Assembly (NCBI GenBank): GCA_028284845.1
Contig: JANQQY010000363.1
Location: 1 to 21,564, forward strand
Direction of reading: 5' to 3'
Origin: Spirochaetales bacterium
GTDB lineage: Bacteria; Spirochaetota; Spirochaetia; DSM-27196; SLST01
Length of the DNA stretch: 21,564 bases
The number at the start of each line of letters is the position of its first letter. The first letter of the stretch is position 1. The notes under the pieces are model-generated. The model did not search any database and was not told the origin of the DNA. It saw only the letters and a list, made by a program, of their open reading frames with translations. Below are positions 8,094 through 17,081 of the stretch, one piece after another. The translations under genes were made by a program, and so were the position numbers.

Positions 8094-9260
8094 ATGCGAG
8101 AAGGCCAGTATTTGTTCACGTCCGAGAGTGTCAGCGAAGGGCATCCCGACAAACTCGCCGATCAGGTGAGTGATGCAGTCTTGGACGCCTGCCTCAAGGC
8201 CGACCCGGAGAGCCACGTCGCGTGTGAAACCTTCACAACGACAGGCATGATCCTCGTTGGTGGAGAGATAACGACCAAGAGCGAATACATCGACGTTCAG
8301 GAGATTGCACGAGGCGTCGCCAAGAAGGTCGGCTATACCGATCCCGCCTACGGTCTCGATTGGGAGAGCATGGCGGTGATGAGCGTCATTCATTCCCAGA
8401 GTCCCGACATCAACCAGGGTGTCAGCGGCACGGGACTCTACCAGGGTGAGCAAGGAGCGGGAGACCAGGGCATGATGTTCGGGTTCGCCTGCAACGAGAC
8501 AGCGGAATTGATGCCGGCTCCCATCAGCTACGCGCACAGGATCCTTCGGCACGCCGCAGAGCTTCGAAAGAATGGAACGATTACATGGCTTCGGCCTGAC
8601 TCAAAGAGCCAAGTTAGCGTCGTCTACGACGGCCACAAGCCGGTTCGAATCGATACTGTTGTCGTCAGCCACCAGCACGACGATGGCGTCTCCTACGATG
8701 AGATCAAGGATACGATCATCCAGCAGGTCGTTCAGCCGGTGCTTGGCGACTCGGGTCTTCTCGACGAGAAGACCAACTACTTCATCAATCCAACAGGCCG
8801 CTTTGTCATTGGTGGTCCTCACGGCGACTCCGGCCTGACCGGACGGAAGATCATTGTCGACACCTACGGCGGAATGGGTCGGCACGGTGGAGGAGCGTTC
8901 AGTGGCAAAGACCCCAGCAAGGTAGACCGAAGCGCGGCTTACATGGGTCGTTACGTTGCCAAGAATATCGTCGCGGCCGGCCTCGCCGAACGATGCGAGA
9001 TTGAGCTTGCCTACGCCATCGGCGTCCCCTTCCCGGTGAGCGTCACGGTCGACACCTTTGGGACCGGCACCGTTCCGGAGTCGGAGATCGAGAAGGCTGT
9101 GAGCGAGGTTTTTGACCTCTCACCGGCGGGGATCGTTCGAACACTCGATTTAAAGCGTCCCATCTACCAGGAGACCAGCAACTACGGTCACTTTGGGCGT
9201 GAGGGATTCAGCTGGGAGAAGACGGACAAGGCGGATGCGCTGAAGAGCGCGGCCGGTTGA
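8094..9260 (+). CDS. metK: S-adenosylmethionine synthase
   Basis: MetK makes S-adenosylmethionine from methionine and ATP. The 388-residue product is of normal length. It has the N-terminal motif FTSESVSEGHPDK (8-20; H17 and D19 contact ATP and metal), the hexapeptide GAGDQG (121-126), and the GGPHGDSGLTGRKIIVDTYGG phosphate/metal loop. The frame extends upstream to a TTG at 7992, but family proteins begin just before LFTSESV. The ATG at 8094 has AGGAG (8084-8088) five bases ahead, which decides the start. The 157-base space after the protease gene holds a possible -10 (TATCTT, 8018-8023) with no convincing -35. No SAM riboswitch class was recognised. A TTGACA promoter element overlaps the stop codon. 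Confidence 0.97.
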   Translation: MREGQYLFTSESVSEGHPDKLADQVSDAVLDACLKADPESHVACETFTTTGMILVGGEITTKSEYIDVQEIARGVAKKVGYTDPAYGLDWESMAVMSVIHSQSPDINQGVSGTGLYQGEQGAGDQGMMFGFACNETAELMPAPISYAHRILRHAAELRKNGTITWLRPDSKSQVSVVYDGHKPVRIDTVVVSHQHDDGVSYDEIKDTIIQQVVQPVLGDSGLLDEKTNYFINPTGRFVIGGPHGDSGLTGRKIIVDTYGGMGRHGGGAFSGKDPSKVDRSAAYMGRYVAKNIVAAGLAERCEIELAYAIGVPFPVSVTVDTFGTGTVPESEIEKAVSEVFDLSPAGIVRTLDLKRPIYQETSNYGHFGREGFSWEKTDKADALKSAAG

Positions 9261-9321
9261 CACCACCTAACACAATTCTAACGATTCTCTCGTTGGCGAC
9301 GGGTTTAGGAATCCCTATGCT
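9257..9321 (+). promoter_or_regulatory. Tandem candidate promoters of the phn-type operon
   Basis: P1 is TTGACA (9257-9262, overlapping the metK stop), a 16-base spacer and TAACGA (9279-9284). P2 is TTGGCG (9293-9298), a 17-base spacer and TATGCT (9316-9321). P2 has the better -10 and would give a leader of about 12 bases carrying the SD AGGAG. Promoters between metK and phnD suggest separate transcription of the transporter. No phosphate-regulon operator was recognised. Confidence 0.45.
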
Positions 9322-9339
9322 CTTCTCGCAGGAGTATAT

Positions 9340-10242
9340 ATGAGAAAAGCATTAGCTACGTGTTTGATTCTCTTTATTGCCGCGTTTGCTTTCGCAACCG
9401 GAATTGAAGAGGCTGCCGAGTTGGGCACCGAGGAAAATCCGATCATTTGGGCACTGGTTCCCTCCGGTGAGACCCAGGCAATTCTCGCGGGTGCGGACGA
9501 ACTGGCGGCGATGCTCGAAGAGGAGACGGGATACGTCTTCGAGGCGATTGTCGCAGCCGACTACGCAGGCGTCATTGAGGCACTCTCGAGCGACCCACCG
9601 AGTGCTCACATGGCCGCTCTCAACACCTTTGGCGCAATCCTTGCGTCGGAACGCGGTGTCGCAGAAGTTGGACTCATCGCAGTTCGACGTGGTGATCCGT
9701 TCTACGGTGGTCAGTTTGTTGTTGCCGCAGACAGCGGAATCGAGAGCGTGGCCGATCTTGCCGGCAAGACCTTTGCCCGTCCTGATCCGAATTCGACCAG
9801 TGGTTGGGTCGTCCCTTCCATCGTGATGCAGGCAAATGGCGTTGACCCAGATACCGACCTTCTTGAGGTCGTTGATGCCGGTGGACACTCCGGAGTCATC
9901 AGTGCCGTCTACAACGGCAGTGCGGATGCCGGTGCGAGCTTCGTTGACGCCCGCGGAAGCATCTCGGACGACAATCCGGATGTAAACGATCGAGTTCTGG
10001 TTCTCGAAGAGTACGGGCCAATCCCCAACGACGGCATTCAGTACTCGACGGAGATGCCCGCTGAGATGCGCGCGGCAATCACGCAGGCATTCTTGAACAT
10101 CGCAGACACCGAAGAAGGCGTCGCCGCAATGTTCAGTGTGTATGAGTGGGATGAGATCATCGAACAGGATGATTCGTTCTACGATCCGTTCCGCCAGGTC
10201 CTTGAGGCCGCCGGCGTCGATCTCTCTGACTTCCTGGACTAA
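9340..10242 (+). CDS. phnD: Phosphonate/phosphate-type ABC transporter substrate-binding protein (PhnD family)
   Basis: The 300-residue periplasmic binding protein begins with a classical Sec signal peptide (MRK, a hydrophobic stretch, cleavage probably after AFAFA near residue 19); no lipobox cysteine is present, so it is soluble rather than lipid-anchored. The body matches the PhnD/PtxB/HtxB family: early ALVPSGE, HMAALNTFGAILA, GGQFVVAADSGI, and the STSG loop (152-155), which in this family binds the phosphorus oxyanion. Ligands in the family include phosphonates, phosphite, hypophosphite and phosphate; the sequence alone does not choose. SD AGGAG precedes the ATG. It is followed by a strong hairpin and then phnC. 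No C-P lyase or phosphonatase gene is in the window, so pure transport or scavenging is inferred. Confidence 0.88.
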   Translation: MRKALATCLILFIAAFAFATGIEEAAELGTEENPIIWALVPSGETQAILAGADELAAMLEEETGYVFEAIVAADYAGVIEALSSDPPSAHMAALNTFGAILASERGVAEVGLIAVRRGDPFYGGQFVVAADSGIESVADLAGKTFARPDPNSTSGWVVPSIVMQANGVDPDTDLLEVVDAGGHSGVISAVYNGSADAGASFVDARGSISDDNPDVNDRVLVLEEYGPIPNDGIQYSTEMPAEMRAAITQAFLNIADTEEGVAAMFSVYEWDEIIEQDDSFYDPFRQVLEAAGVDLSDFLD

Positions 10243-10262
10243 TCCAGACCATTTGACGATGT

Positions 10263-10290
10263 AGCAATGGCCGCTTCTGCGGCCATTGCT
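10263..10290 (+). terminator. 12-bp perfect stem-loop between phnD and phnC
   Basis: AGCAATGGCCGC, the tetraloop TTCT, then GCGGCCATTGCT: twelve uninterrupted pairs. Only a short mixed stretch (CGTTTCTCG) follows instead of a clean T tract, so it may be a partial terminator or an mRNA-end stabiliser. Either would let the binding protein be made in excess over the ATPase and permease, a common arrangement in ABC importers. Confidence 0.7.
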
Positions 10291-10343
10291 CGTTTCTCGA
10301 GTCGTCCCTATCGTGGGGTGCCGCGAGAAGCGAGGAGTGTCTC

Positions 10344-11129
10344 ATGCTCGAAGTGAAGAACCTGACCAAAGTCTACGACGACGGGACTGTGGCGCTCAGG
10401 AACGTCTCGTTCACCGTTGACGACGGCGAGTTCCTCGTTGTTATCGGTCTCTCCGGATCCGGCAAGTCAACCCTGTTGCGATGCATCAACCGGCTTGTCG
10501 AACCCACCGATGGATCGATCATCTGGGATGGTCAGGACGTCACCGCGGCCGATCCGCCGGACCTGCGAAACATCCGTCGGAAGATCGGCATGATCTTCCA
10601 GCACTTCAACCTGGTGAAACGGTCGAGCGTACTCACCAATGTATTGTCAGGCAGGTTGGGCTATGTGACGCCGTGGGCGAGCCTGCTCAACCGTTTCCCT
10701 GCGGCGGATCGGGAGGCTGCGGCGAAGGCCCTTGAGAGGGTCGGTCTCACCGAACAGACTCGGAAGCGTGCGAGCGAGCTCTCCGGCGGGCAGCAGCAGC
10801 GAGTCGGCATCGCACGGGCTCTTATGCAAGAGCCGTCGATCATCCTGGCGGATGAGCCCGTCGCCAGCCTCGACCCGGTCCTAGCCCATTCAATCCTGGG
10901 AAACCTCGAGCGACTCAATCAGGAAGACGACATCACCATCATCTGCAGCCTTCACTACCTGGACTTGGTTCAGCGCTACGCCACACGGGTCATTGGGCTT
11001 CGTGACGGCGAACTCGTGTACGAAGGTACGCGGGATGAGATCCGTTCGATGACCGACGATCAGTTCAAGCAGATCTACGGCGAGGAGGCCGAGCGAATCA
11101 CCGCCGGTTCCATTGGAGGTGAGGCATGA
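10344..11129 (+). CDS. phnC: Phosphonate/phosphate-type ABC transporter ATP-binding protein
   Basis: This 261-residue ATPase has a complete motif set: Walker A GLSGSGKST (35-43), signature LSGGQQQR (146-153), and Walker B ending in the catalytic pair D170-E171 in ILADEPVASLDP. The insert after the Q-loop (FQHFNLVKRSSVLTNVLSGRLGY) is characteristic of PhnC and separates it from generic importer ATPases. ATP hydrolysis powers uptake through PhnE of ligand delivered by PhnD. SD GGAG lies six bases before the ATG. The stop overlaps the phnE start (ATGA at 11126-11129), implying translational coupling. The 101-base gap from phnD contains the 12-bp stem-loop. Confidence 0.93.
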   Translation: MLEVKNLTKVYDDGTVALRNVSFTVDDGEFLVVIGLSGSGKSTLLRCINRLVEPTDGSIIWDGQDVTAADPPDLRNIRRKIGMIFQHFNLVKRSSVLTNVLSGRLGYVTPWASLLNRFPAADREAAAKALERVGLTEQTRKRASELSGGQQQRVGIARALMQEPSIILADEPVASLDPVLAHSILGNLERLNQEDDITIICSLHYLDLVQRYATRVIGLRDGELVYEGTRDEIRSMTDDQFKQIYGEEAERITAGSIGGEA

Positions 11130-12727
11130 GCGACCAGATCACCACAGAAGCCGAGAAGCACTCTGCGAAGCGTGGAGCAAAGTCAAAGAGACCGGATTCG
11201 GGCGACATCCTGAATCGAGAGCTCCCCTCGCTGGTGACTCCGACCGTTGCTGCAGTGATGAGCGCCGTGATTCCAGGGCTTGGACAGATGTTCGCCAGAA
11301 GAGTTCAGCGCGGTGTCATCCTACTCGCCGGAGCCGCGAGTGTGATTGGCATGTTTGTCTGGCGATTCCGCATTCTCGGCGAGCGCGCAGAAGTGCCCGG
11401 ATGGCCGGTGTTCCTGCGAGCGCTCGATCGGCGTCCGTGGTTTGTAGGATTTATCCTGGTCGCGCTTGTCGCGATCTGGATTCTTTCTGCGATTGACGCT
11501 CACCGCACCGCGCAGCGACCGAGCCGCAGTGGTGCCGGTGCATTCCTGGCGATCATCGCCGCTCTCTTTGTGCTTGGATGGCAGGTGAGTGAGATCGATG
11601 TGGGGACCGCGATTCAGAGAATTCCTGACGCGCTTCCGCCGCTCGCCCGAGTCATCTGGCCATGGGAGGCTGCGGTCGAGTTTGAGGAGAATGAGGTCGG
11701 TGGAACGGCGCAGATCCTCGTGAGCCCGGAAGGCATGATTCCGCCGCAGGTCGATCCACAGCCAGGTGAGCCTGGCGTCACGATCTCCCCTCGTCAGGGT
11801 ACGCTGGCGAGTCAAAACCTCGACGGGAATGCCGGTGCGATCGGAAACGTGCCCGGGACGGAGGTTACTGTCTCCGGTTTCGGGTTTGAGCCGTCAACGA
11901 CGACCGAAATCAGATGGATTGACCAGAACGGAAGCATCTTTCCTATCAGACAAGGGCGTGATGAGCTGATTGTAGAGACGGGAGCCGACGGCACCTTCTC
12001 CGTGATTTTTACTCTGCCTTTTCCGCTGATCGGTGCCGATCCGGAACCCAGCGGGACAATCCACCAGGTTCAAGCTCGTCAGGTATTCACCGGCGAGGCG
12101 ACCGCGAGTCGTGCGCTCCTTATCATTATCTCCAGGATGGTCGAGACGATCGTTCTGGGCATGATGGCGACTCTGTTCGGGATCATCTTCTCCATACCGG
12201 TTAGCTTCCTCGCCGCGCGGAACATCATGTCAGGATCTCGGATTTCGATGGCCATCTACTATCTGGTGCGATTCACCATGAACGTCATCAGAAGCATCGA
12301 GCCGTTGATCTGGGTACTTATTGCAACCGTGTGGGTCGGTCTCGGCCCATTCGCTGGAATCATCGCACTGACCATGCATTCCATCGCGGCGCTGAGCAAG
12401 CTCTATTCGGAGGCGATCGAGGGAATTGATCCAGGACCCATCGAGGCCATTCAAGCCACCGGAGCGAATCGCCTCCAGACCATCGCCTATGCGATCATTC
12501 CCCAGATGATCTCGCCCTTCGTCAGCTTCAGCATCTATCGGTGGGACATCAACGTGCGAATGTCGACGGTCATCGGGCTTGTTGGAGGCGGTGGCGTCGG
12601 CTTTATCCTGGTGCAGTACGTTCGGCTGCTCCAGTACCGGCAGGCCGGTATCGCCGTCTGGTTTATTGCCATTACGGTCGCATTGCTTGACTACGTGAGT
12701 GCTGAGATTCGGAACAAGCTGGCGTAG
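11126..12727 (+). CDS. phnE: PhnE-type ABC permease with N-terminal membrane and extracytoplasmic extensions
   Basis: At 533 residues this is about twice the usual PhnE. The C-terminal ~210 residues are the permease: hydrophobic helices from about 328, and the cytoplasmic coupling (EAA) loop starting EAIEGIDPGPIEAIQATG at 429, then GLVGGGGVGF. The N-terminal half differs. A polar start (1-30) is followed by a helical hairpin with PGLGQ (50-54), resembling small TM2/DUF5683-like membrane domains, further hydrophobic helices near 102-120 and 138-155, and a segment of ~170 residues without membrane helices. Within it, residues ~242-296 look Ig/IPT-like (VTVSGFGFEPSTTTEIRW, then ADGTFSVIFTLPF). 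That segment is probably outside the membrane, where it could meet PhnD. It ends 38 bases before the convergent serine hydrolase gene. Confidence 0.88.
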   Translation: MSDQITTEAEKHSAKRGAKSKRPDSGDILNRELPSLVTPTVAAVMSAVIPGLGQMFARRVQRGVILLAGAASVIGMFVWRFRILGERAEVPGWPVFLRALDRRPWFVGFILVALVAIWILSAIDAHRTAQRPSRSGAGAFLAIIAALFVLGWQVSEIDVGTAIQRIPDALPPLARVIWPWEAAVEFEENEVGGTAQILVSPEGMIPPQVDPQPGEPGVTISPRQGTLASQNLDGNAGAIGNVPGTEVTVSGFGFEPSTTTEIRWIDQNGSIFPIRQGRDELIVETGADGTFSVIFTLPFPLIGADPEPSGTIHQVQARQVFTGEATASRALLIIISRMVETIVLGMMATLFGIIFSIPVSFLAARNIMSGSRISMAIYYLVRFTMNVIRSIEPLIWVLIATVWVGLGPFAGIIALTMHSIAALSKLYSEAIEGIDPGPIEAIQATGANRLQTIAYAIIPQMISPFVSFSIYRWDINVRMSTVIGLVGGGGVGFILVQYVRLLQYRQAGIAVWFIAITVALLDYVSAEIRNKLA

Positions 12728-12765
12728 GCTCTCTTTTCGCCGTCGTGGATACGCGGACTCAGCCG

Positions 12766-13926
12766 TTAGTCCACACGGCTCATCACCATCTCTTCGTAGA
12801 CTGCCACGACCGGGTTGATCCACTCGCTGATCGCCCGGTCGGAGTTCGAAAGAATCACCATGCCTTCACGCGAATCAAGGTTGATCCCGTAGTAACTCTG
12901 CCAGCCCTGGTTCGCACCGTAGTGGAATGCAACCCGGGTCCCGTCCGGCATCGAGCGCAGATGAAACCCAAGACCCATGGCGACCCCTGTCTCAACGGAG
13001 GCGTACTCGGTTGTCATTTCTTCGTAACGGACCGCAGAGAGCAGAGCCGGTTCTCCAGAGGCCCCTCGTCCAAGATCCTCCAAGAGTTTCGCAAGATCGC
13101 TCGCCGTGCTGTAGAGACCAGCCGCGGCCTGGGCAGTGAACCGATATTTCGGACGTTCCTGGCCCCGCCGTCCATGTCCAACCGCCAGCGAGTCTTGATT
13201 GACGACTGCCACATCAAAGCTACTATCGGCCATGTTCAGGGGACCCAGTACCTCTTCGTCGAGCGCTCCGGCAAAAGAGCCTCCGCTCAGCTCTTCGACC
13301 ATGAGTTGCAAAACGGTGTATCCGCCGCCAGAGTAGCGCCACTCTTCTCCGGGCCTGCGCCGGATTCTTACCCGACCAGGAGAGTAGACTCCATAGAACC
13401 GACCCGTTTCGCCTGCGAGGGAGTCTTCAATACTCGGCAGCGCTCTCTCCGGGGCAAACCCCGGATATCCCGTGACTGAGAGCCCGGCCGTATGCGACAA
13501 GAGGCGGCCCACTGTCACACCGCTTGAATCCCACCGTGACTGCGGGAAGCTGTAGCGTGACAGATACGACTCGACAGCTGTGTCCAGCGAAGCGGCCCCG
13601 CGATCGACGAGTGCGAGAACACCGTAGGCCGCAACCGTCTTCGAGATGCTTGCGACCTGGAAGACTGTATTGTTGTCGATCGGTCTTGAGAGGCGCCCGC
13701 CGGTTGATCCGGCCGTCACGAACTGCTCTCCAGTTGAAGGCGAGAAAAAGATCGCAGAGAGACCCGGATCATCGTCATCAATGCGAGCGTCCCAGAATCT
13801 CTCGGCGGTCGTCGCAAGCTCCCCAAACGTCGAAACAGCACCAACTGTTGCAGGCGCGGTTCTGCACCCGGCTGCTGCGATCACCGCGAGTCCCACAAGC
13901 GCAGCTCTGATCCATCCAACTCTCAT
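12766..13926 (-). CDS. Beta-lactamase-family serine hydrolase lipoprotein
   Basis: The 386-residue protein has a lipoprotein signal peptide with lipobox AAGC (C21), so it is probably anchored in the outer or inner membrane. The class C beta-lactamase/DD-peptidase fold is shown by the nucleophile motif S93-I-S-K96, the second motif Y198-S-G (the family usually has YSN; YSG is a common variant), the LLSHTAGL segment (142-149) and a late HYGANQGW stretch in the place of the third motif. Such proteins include esterases, DD-carboxypeptidases and D-amino-acid amidases; resistance activity should not be assumed. GGAG precedes the ATG. It is the last gene of a leftward operon, 32 bases after the metallophosphoesterase gene, and converges on phnE with only 38 bases between stops. 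Confidence 0.88.
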   Translation of the reverse strand: MRVGWIRAALVGLAVIAAAGCRTAPATVGAVSTFGELATTAERFWDARIDDDDPGLSAIFFSPSTGEQFVTAGSTGGRLSRPIDNNTVFQVASISKTVAAYGVLALVDRGAASLDTAVESYLSRYSFPQSRWDSSGVTVGRLLSHTAGLSVTGYPGFAPERALPSIEDSLAGETGRFYGVYSPGRVRIRRRPGEEWRYSGGGYTVLQLMVEELSGGSFAGALDEEVLGPLNMADSSFDVAVVNQDSLAVGHGRRGQERPKYRFTAQAAAGLYSTASDLAKLLEDLGRGASGEPALLSAVRYEEMTTEYASVETGVAMGLGFHLRSMPDGTRVAFHYGANQGWQSYYGINLDSREGMVILSNSDRAISEWINPVVAVYEEMVMSRVD

Positions 13927-13958
13927 TCGCTATCTCCATTATTCGGATTGACGCCCGC

Positions 13959-14564
13959 CTAACTGATCCTCTCGACCGTCCGCAACTCAACGTCAATTGC
14001 AAAGAACATCTTCAAGGTCTTGTAGGCACCGTTTACTGTGATGCCATCCTGGCCTGCCGAATCATGAACATGCCCAACGAGATGAAGCCAGGGCCTCCTA
14101 CCAAGCTGTGCCAACTCAGGGCAGCCGTACCCCGTTTGGCCCCTCTCCGTTCCGTCGAGCGTGCCGGCCGGGGGTGCATGCGTGACGAGAATCGTGCGGG
14201 AGTTCACAAGTCTGCGAAGCCTGCGAACGTCGCGTCGGCGTTTCCTTGGTTCCCGGTCCATTGGGGTCCAACGGTACCCGGCAAACCACCAACCACACCG
14301 AACGACACTCTTCATGTGAATGTTGGTGATGAGCTCCGTTTCCGGCCATTCGTTGAGATCGTGATTGCCGAGGACGAGAACGATCGGCTTCTTCGGGCGC
14401 TGCACAATCTCTGCCGCCTCTTGAACCCGGTCCTCGCTGACACGCTCACCAAAGAGACCTCCGCCCAGGACGCCCATGTCGAATTCCGGCTTTGAAAGCA
14501 CTTCCGCATATGTTTCGAAAGCATCTACTTCGCCGTGAATGTCGCTCGAGAACAGGATTCTCAT
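13959..14564 (-). CDS. Metallophosphoesterase (calcineurin-like) with altered second metal motif
   Basis: The 201-residue cytoplasmic protein has most calcineurin-like metal motifs: SDIHG (D8, H10), GNHD (N67, H68), THAPP (H129) and GHVHD (H165, H167). The motif that normally reads GDxxD and supplies the bridging aspartate is replaced by GVLGGGLFG (31-39), so one metal ligand seems to be missing or supplied elsewhere. The usual substrates (nucleotides, phosphodiesters, phosphoproteins) cannot be told apart here. SD AAGGA precedes the ATG. It lies 30 bases after the M48 protease gene and 32 before the serine hydrolase gene and is the only member of the operon without an export signal. Confidence 0.82.
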   Translation of the reverse strand: MRILFSSDIHGEVDAFETYAEVLSKPEFDMGVLGGGLFGERVSEDRVQEAAEIVQRPKKPIVLVLGNHDLNEWPETELITNIHMKSVVRCGWWFAGYRWTPMDREPRKRRRDVRRLRRLVNSRTILVTHAPPAGTLDGTERGQTGYGCPELAQLGRRPWLHLVGHVHDSAGQDGITVNGAYKTLKMFFAIDVELRTVERIS

Positions 14565-14594
14565 CGGCTTCCTTTTCTAGAACACCGCGCTCCT

Positions 14595-15560
14595 CTACAG
14601 ATCTCCCACAGCCTCCATGTACCTCCTCCTCGCCGCCTCGAGATTAATGCGCGAGACTGGTTCCAGTTCCCTGAGCTCAGTGAGTTCCAGATCGTTAATA
14701 CGAGCTTGCGGTCGCGGGTGTGTCTTGGAGAAGCCACGCGGCTCCGCATTTCCCTCGTACTCGGCTGCCTGCGCCCGATCCATCCGCTCAAGGACACGGA
14801 CGATGGCGAATGGGTCGTAGCCAACGCGGGCGAGAATCTCGACGGCGATCCCGTCGGCCTCGCGCTCAGTCGCGCCCGAGTACCCTCGCGTTACGAGCGC
14901 ATCAACCACGTCGGCCGTCGTATCGCCAAAGACTCCCGTTACCTCTTCAAGCTCCTCAGGGGTGACGGTGCTCAGCGCTTCGAACATGCCCTCCTCCACC
15001 GCCGAGATCACTCGTGCAGTGCGTATGCTCCCCAGCCCGTGTCGCTCAACGACGTGTGCGATCTCGTGCGCAAGGATCGCGGCGAGCTCATCTTCGGATC
15101 GTGTCAGGCGGATCATGCCAACGGTGATGAAAATGTGGCCCCCTGGAGTGGCAAAGGCGTTTATCTCGTCGGAATCGAGTACCTCAAACGTGTAGCCGTG
15201 GTAGAGGAATGGCCGCTCAGAGGCGAGCGCAAGCGTCTGCCCCAGGAGATTGACGTAGGAGACGAGATCAGGATTCTGAACCGGGTCGGTCTCTGTGAGG
15301 ATCGTCGCCGCAACTGAACGCCCTACGAAGTACTCCTGCTCCGGCGTAAACGGGCTCGAGGCCGCATTCACCACATTCGAGAGCGTTGTAAGCCCCGTCT
15401 CCGCGAGATCGAGCGTGGTCGCGGTGTCGCCATCAATCAGCCCAAGCGTCTCCCCCACGGAGGCAAGCTCGCCAATCGCGCCGTCGAGACCGGCGCAGCC
15501 AGTGAGGAGAGCCAACACTGCGACCGTCGCCACAACCAGTCGTCTGTTAGCGCGCGTCAC
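14595..15560 (-). CDS. M48-family zinc metalloprotease lipoprotein (BepA/LoiP-like)
   Basis: The 321-residue protein starts with a lipoprotein signal peptide (lipobox LTGC, C22). The catalytic zinc site is H165-E166-I-A-H169, with the downstream glutamate motif TEREAD (231-236) supplying the third ligand; NAFATPGGHIFITVGM upstream is the typical M48 substrate strand. These features match periplasmic M48C proteases such as BepA and LoiP, which assist or degrade outer-membrane proteins. No TPR repeats follow, making it closer to LoiP in size, with a C-terminal segment holding THPRPQARI. Its start overlaps the stop of the SH3 gene (ATGA on the minus strand, 15560-15557), so the two are probably translated together and may act as a pair at the envelope. 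Confidence 0.9.
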   Translation of the reverse strand: MTRANRRLVVATVAVLALLTGCAGLDGAIGELASVGETLGLIDGDTATTLDLAETGLTTLSNVVNAASSPFTPEQEYFVGRSVAATILTETDPVQNPDLVSYVNLLGQTLALASERPFLYHGYTFEVLDSDEINAFATPGGHIFITVGMIRLTRSEDELAAILAHEIAHVVERHGLGSIRTARVISAVEEGMFEALSTVTPEELEEVTGVFGDTTADVVDALVTRGYSGATEREADGIAVEILARVGYDPFAIVRVLERMDRAQAAEYEGNAEPRGFSKTHPRPQARINDLELTELRELEPVSRINLEAARRRYMEAVGDL

Positions 15561-16051
15561 GAGTCCACCTCACCGCTCAGTTCCGCGTCGATCTCTTGAA
15601 GGAACGCTCCCAGGTCTTCAAGCGGGGCGAGATAGCCTTCCATCCTGTCTACTCGATCGAAGTTCAGTTCATTCTGGCTGCGATACTCTGCCTCCACCTG
15701 TTCGTTGAAGCCACGCCCGGCGAGCGCGATCTCACGGGGGGTGGTACCAGGTGATTCTGATTGCGTACCGGTGAGATTCATCTCCTCCGGTGGCGCTATT
15801 GAGGTCGTGTGAATCCATCCGCGAACACCATCTTGCAGGACGATGCGTGCCCAGTCTTGTCTGATCTCTTCGACCGTAACGGAGACTCCGTAGCCAAGCC
15901 TTTGTGTTATCGCCGCCAGGAACTGCGGTGCGCTCCTGAGCTCGCCCTCGCGGACGGAGATTGAGACTGCATCACCCGGCGATAATGCGAACAGCGGTCC
16001 CGTTGCGATCAACCCAAGAAGAAGCAGTAGGATCAGAAACGATCTGGTCAT
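15557..16051 (-). CDS. Exported SH3b-domain protein
   Basis: The 164-residue protein has a Sec signal peptide (MTRSF, a leucine-rich core, cleavage probably near ALFA-LSP). A bacterial SH3-like domain covers about residues 25-88: VSISVREGELRSAPQFLAAI, then GVSVTVEEIRQDWARIVL and GVRGWIHTTSIAPP. These domains bind peptidoglycan peptides or protein partners. The C-terminal third is polar and probably helical. GGAGGG lies upstream of the ATG, and TATACT on the minus strand (16073-16068) is a good -10, so this is the first gene of the leftward operon. Overlap with the M48 gene suggests it helps place or regulate that protease; this is inference from context. Confidence 0.8.
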   Translation of the reverse strand: MTRSFLILLLLLGLIATGPLFALSPGDAVSISVREGELRSAPQFLAAITQRLGYGVSVTVEEIRQDWARIVLQDGVRGWIHTTSIAPPEEMNLTGTQSESPGTTPREIALAGRGFNEQVEAEYRSQNELNFDRVDRMEGYLAPLEDLGAFLQEIDAELSGEVDS

Positions 16052-16067
16052 AGGCCCTCCAGTGCCC

Positions 16068-16073
16068 AGTATA
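16068..16073 (-). promoter_or_regulatory. -10 element of the leftward envelope operon
   Basis: The minus strand reads TATACT, with the predicted start of transcription near 16061, leaving a ~10-base leader that is mostly the SD GGAGGG. The -35 region is weak. The 68-base divergent gap with cysQ holds both promoters. Confidence 0.45.
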
Positions 16074-16084
16074 GAGTCGCCGGC

Positions 16085-16119
16085 TTGGCCCGCCCAGCCG
16101 TCCGCACTACCTTGCAGGA
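16085..16119 (+). promoter_or_regulatory. Candidate leaderless promoter of cysQ
   Basis: TTGGCC (16085-16090), a 17-base spacer and TACCTT (16108-16113), which ends exactly six bases before the ATG. The bases GCAGGA touch the start codon directly and are too close to act as an SD. Confidence 0.4.
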
Positions 16120-17037
<918 letters not shown>

Positions 17038-17046
17038 CACCGCGTC

Positions 17047-17081
17047 TGGACGCCACGCCTACCGCCGCCTACACTCTCCGT
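17047..17081 (+). promoter_or_regulatory. Candidate leaderless promoter of the first MNT/HEPN pair
   Basis: TGGACG (17047-17052), a 17-base spacer and TACACT (17070-17075), ending exactly six bases before the ATG at 17082. No SD is present. Confidence 0.45.

Noticed and set aside
12728..12765. Bidirectional terminator between phnE and the serine hydrolase gene
   Set aside because: Only a five-pair stem (GGACT/AGTCC, 12755-12772) with no T tract is present and it overlaps the stop codon; not enough to call.
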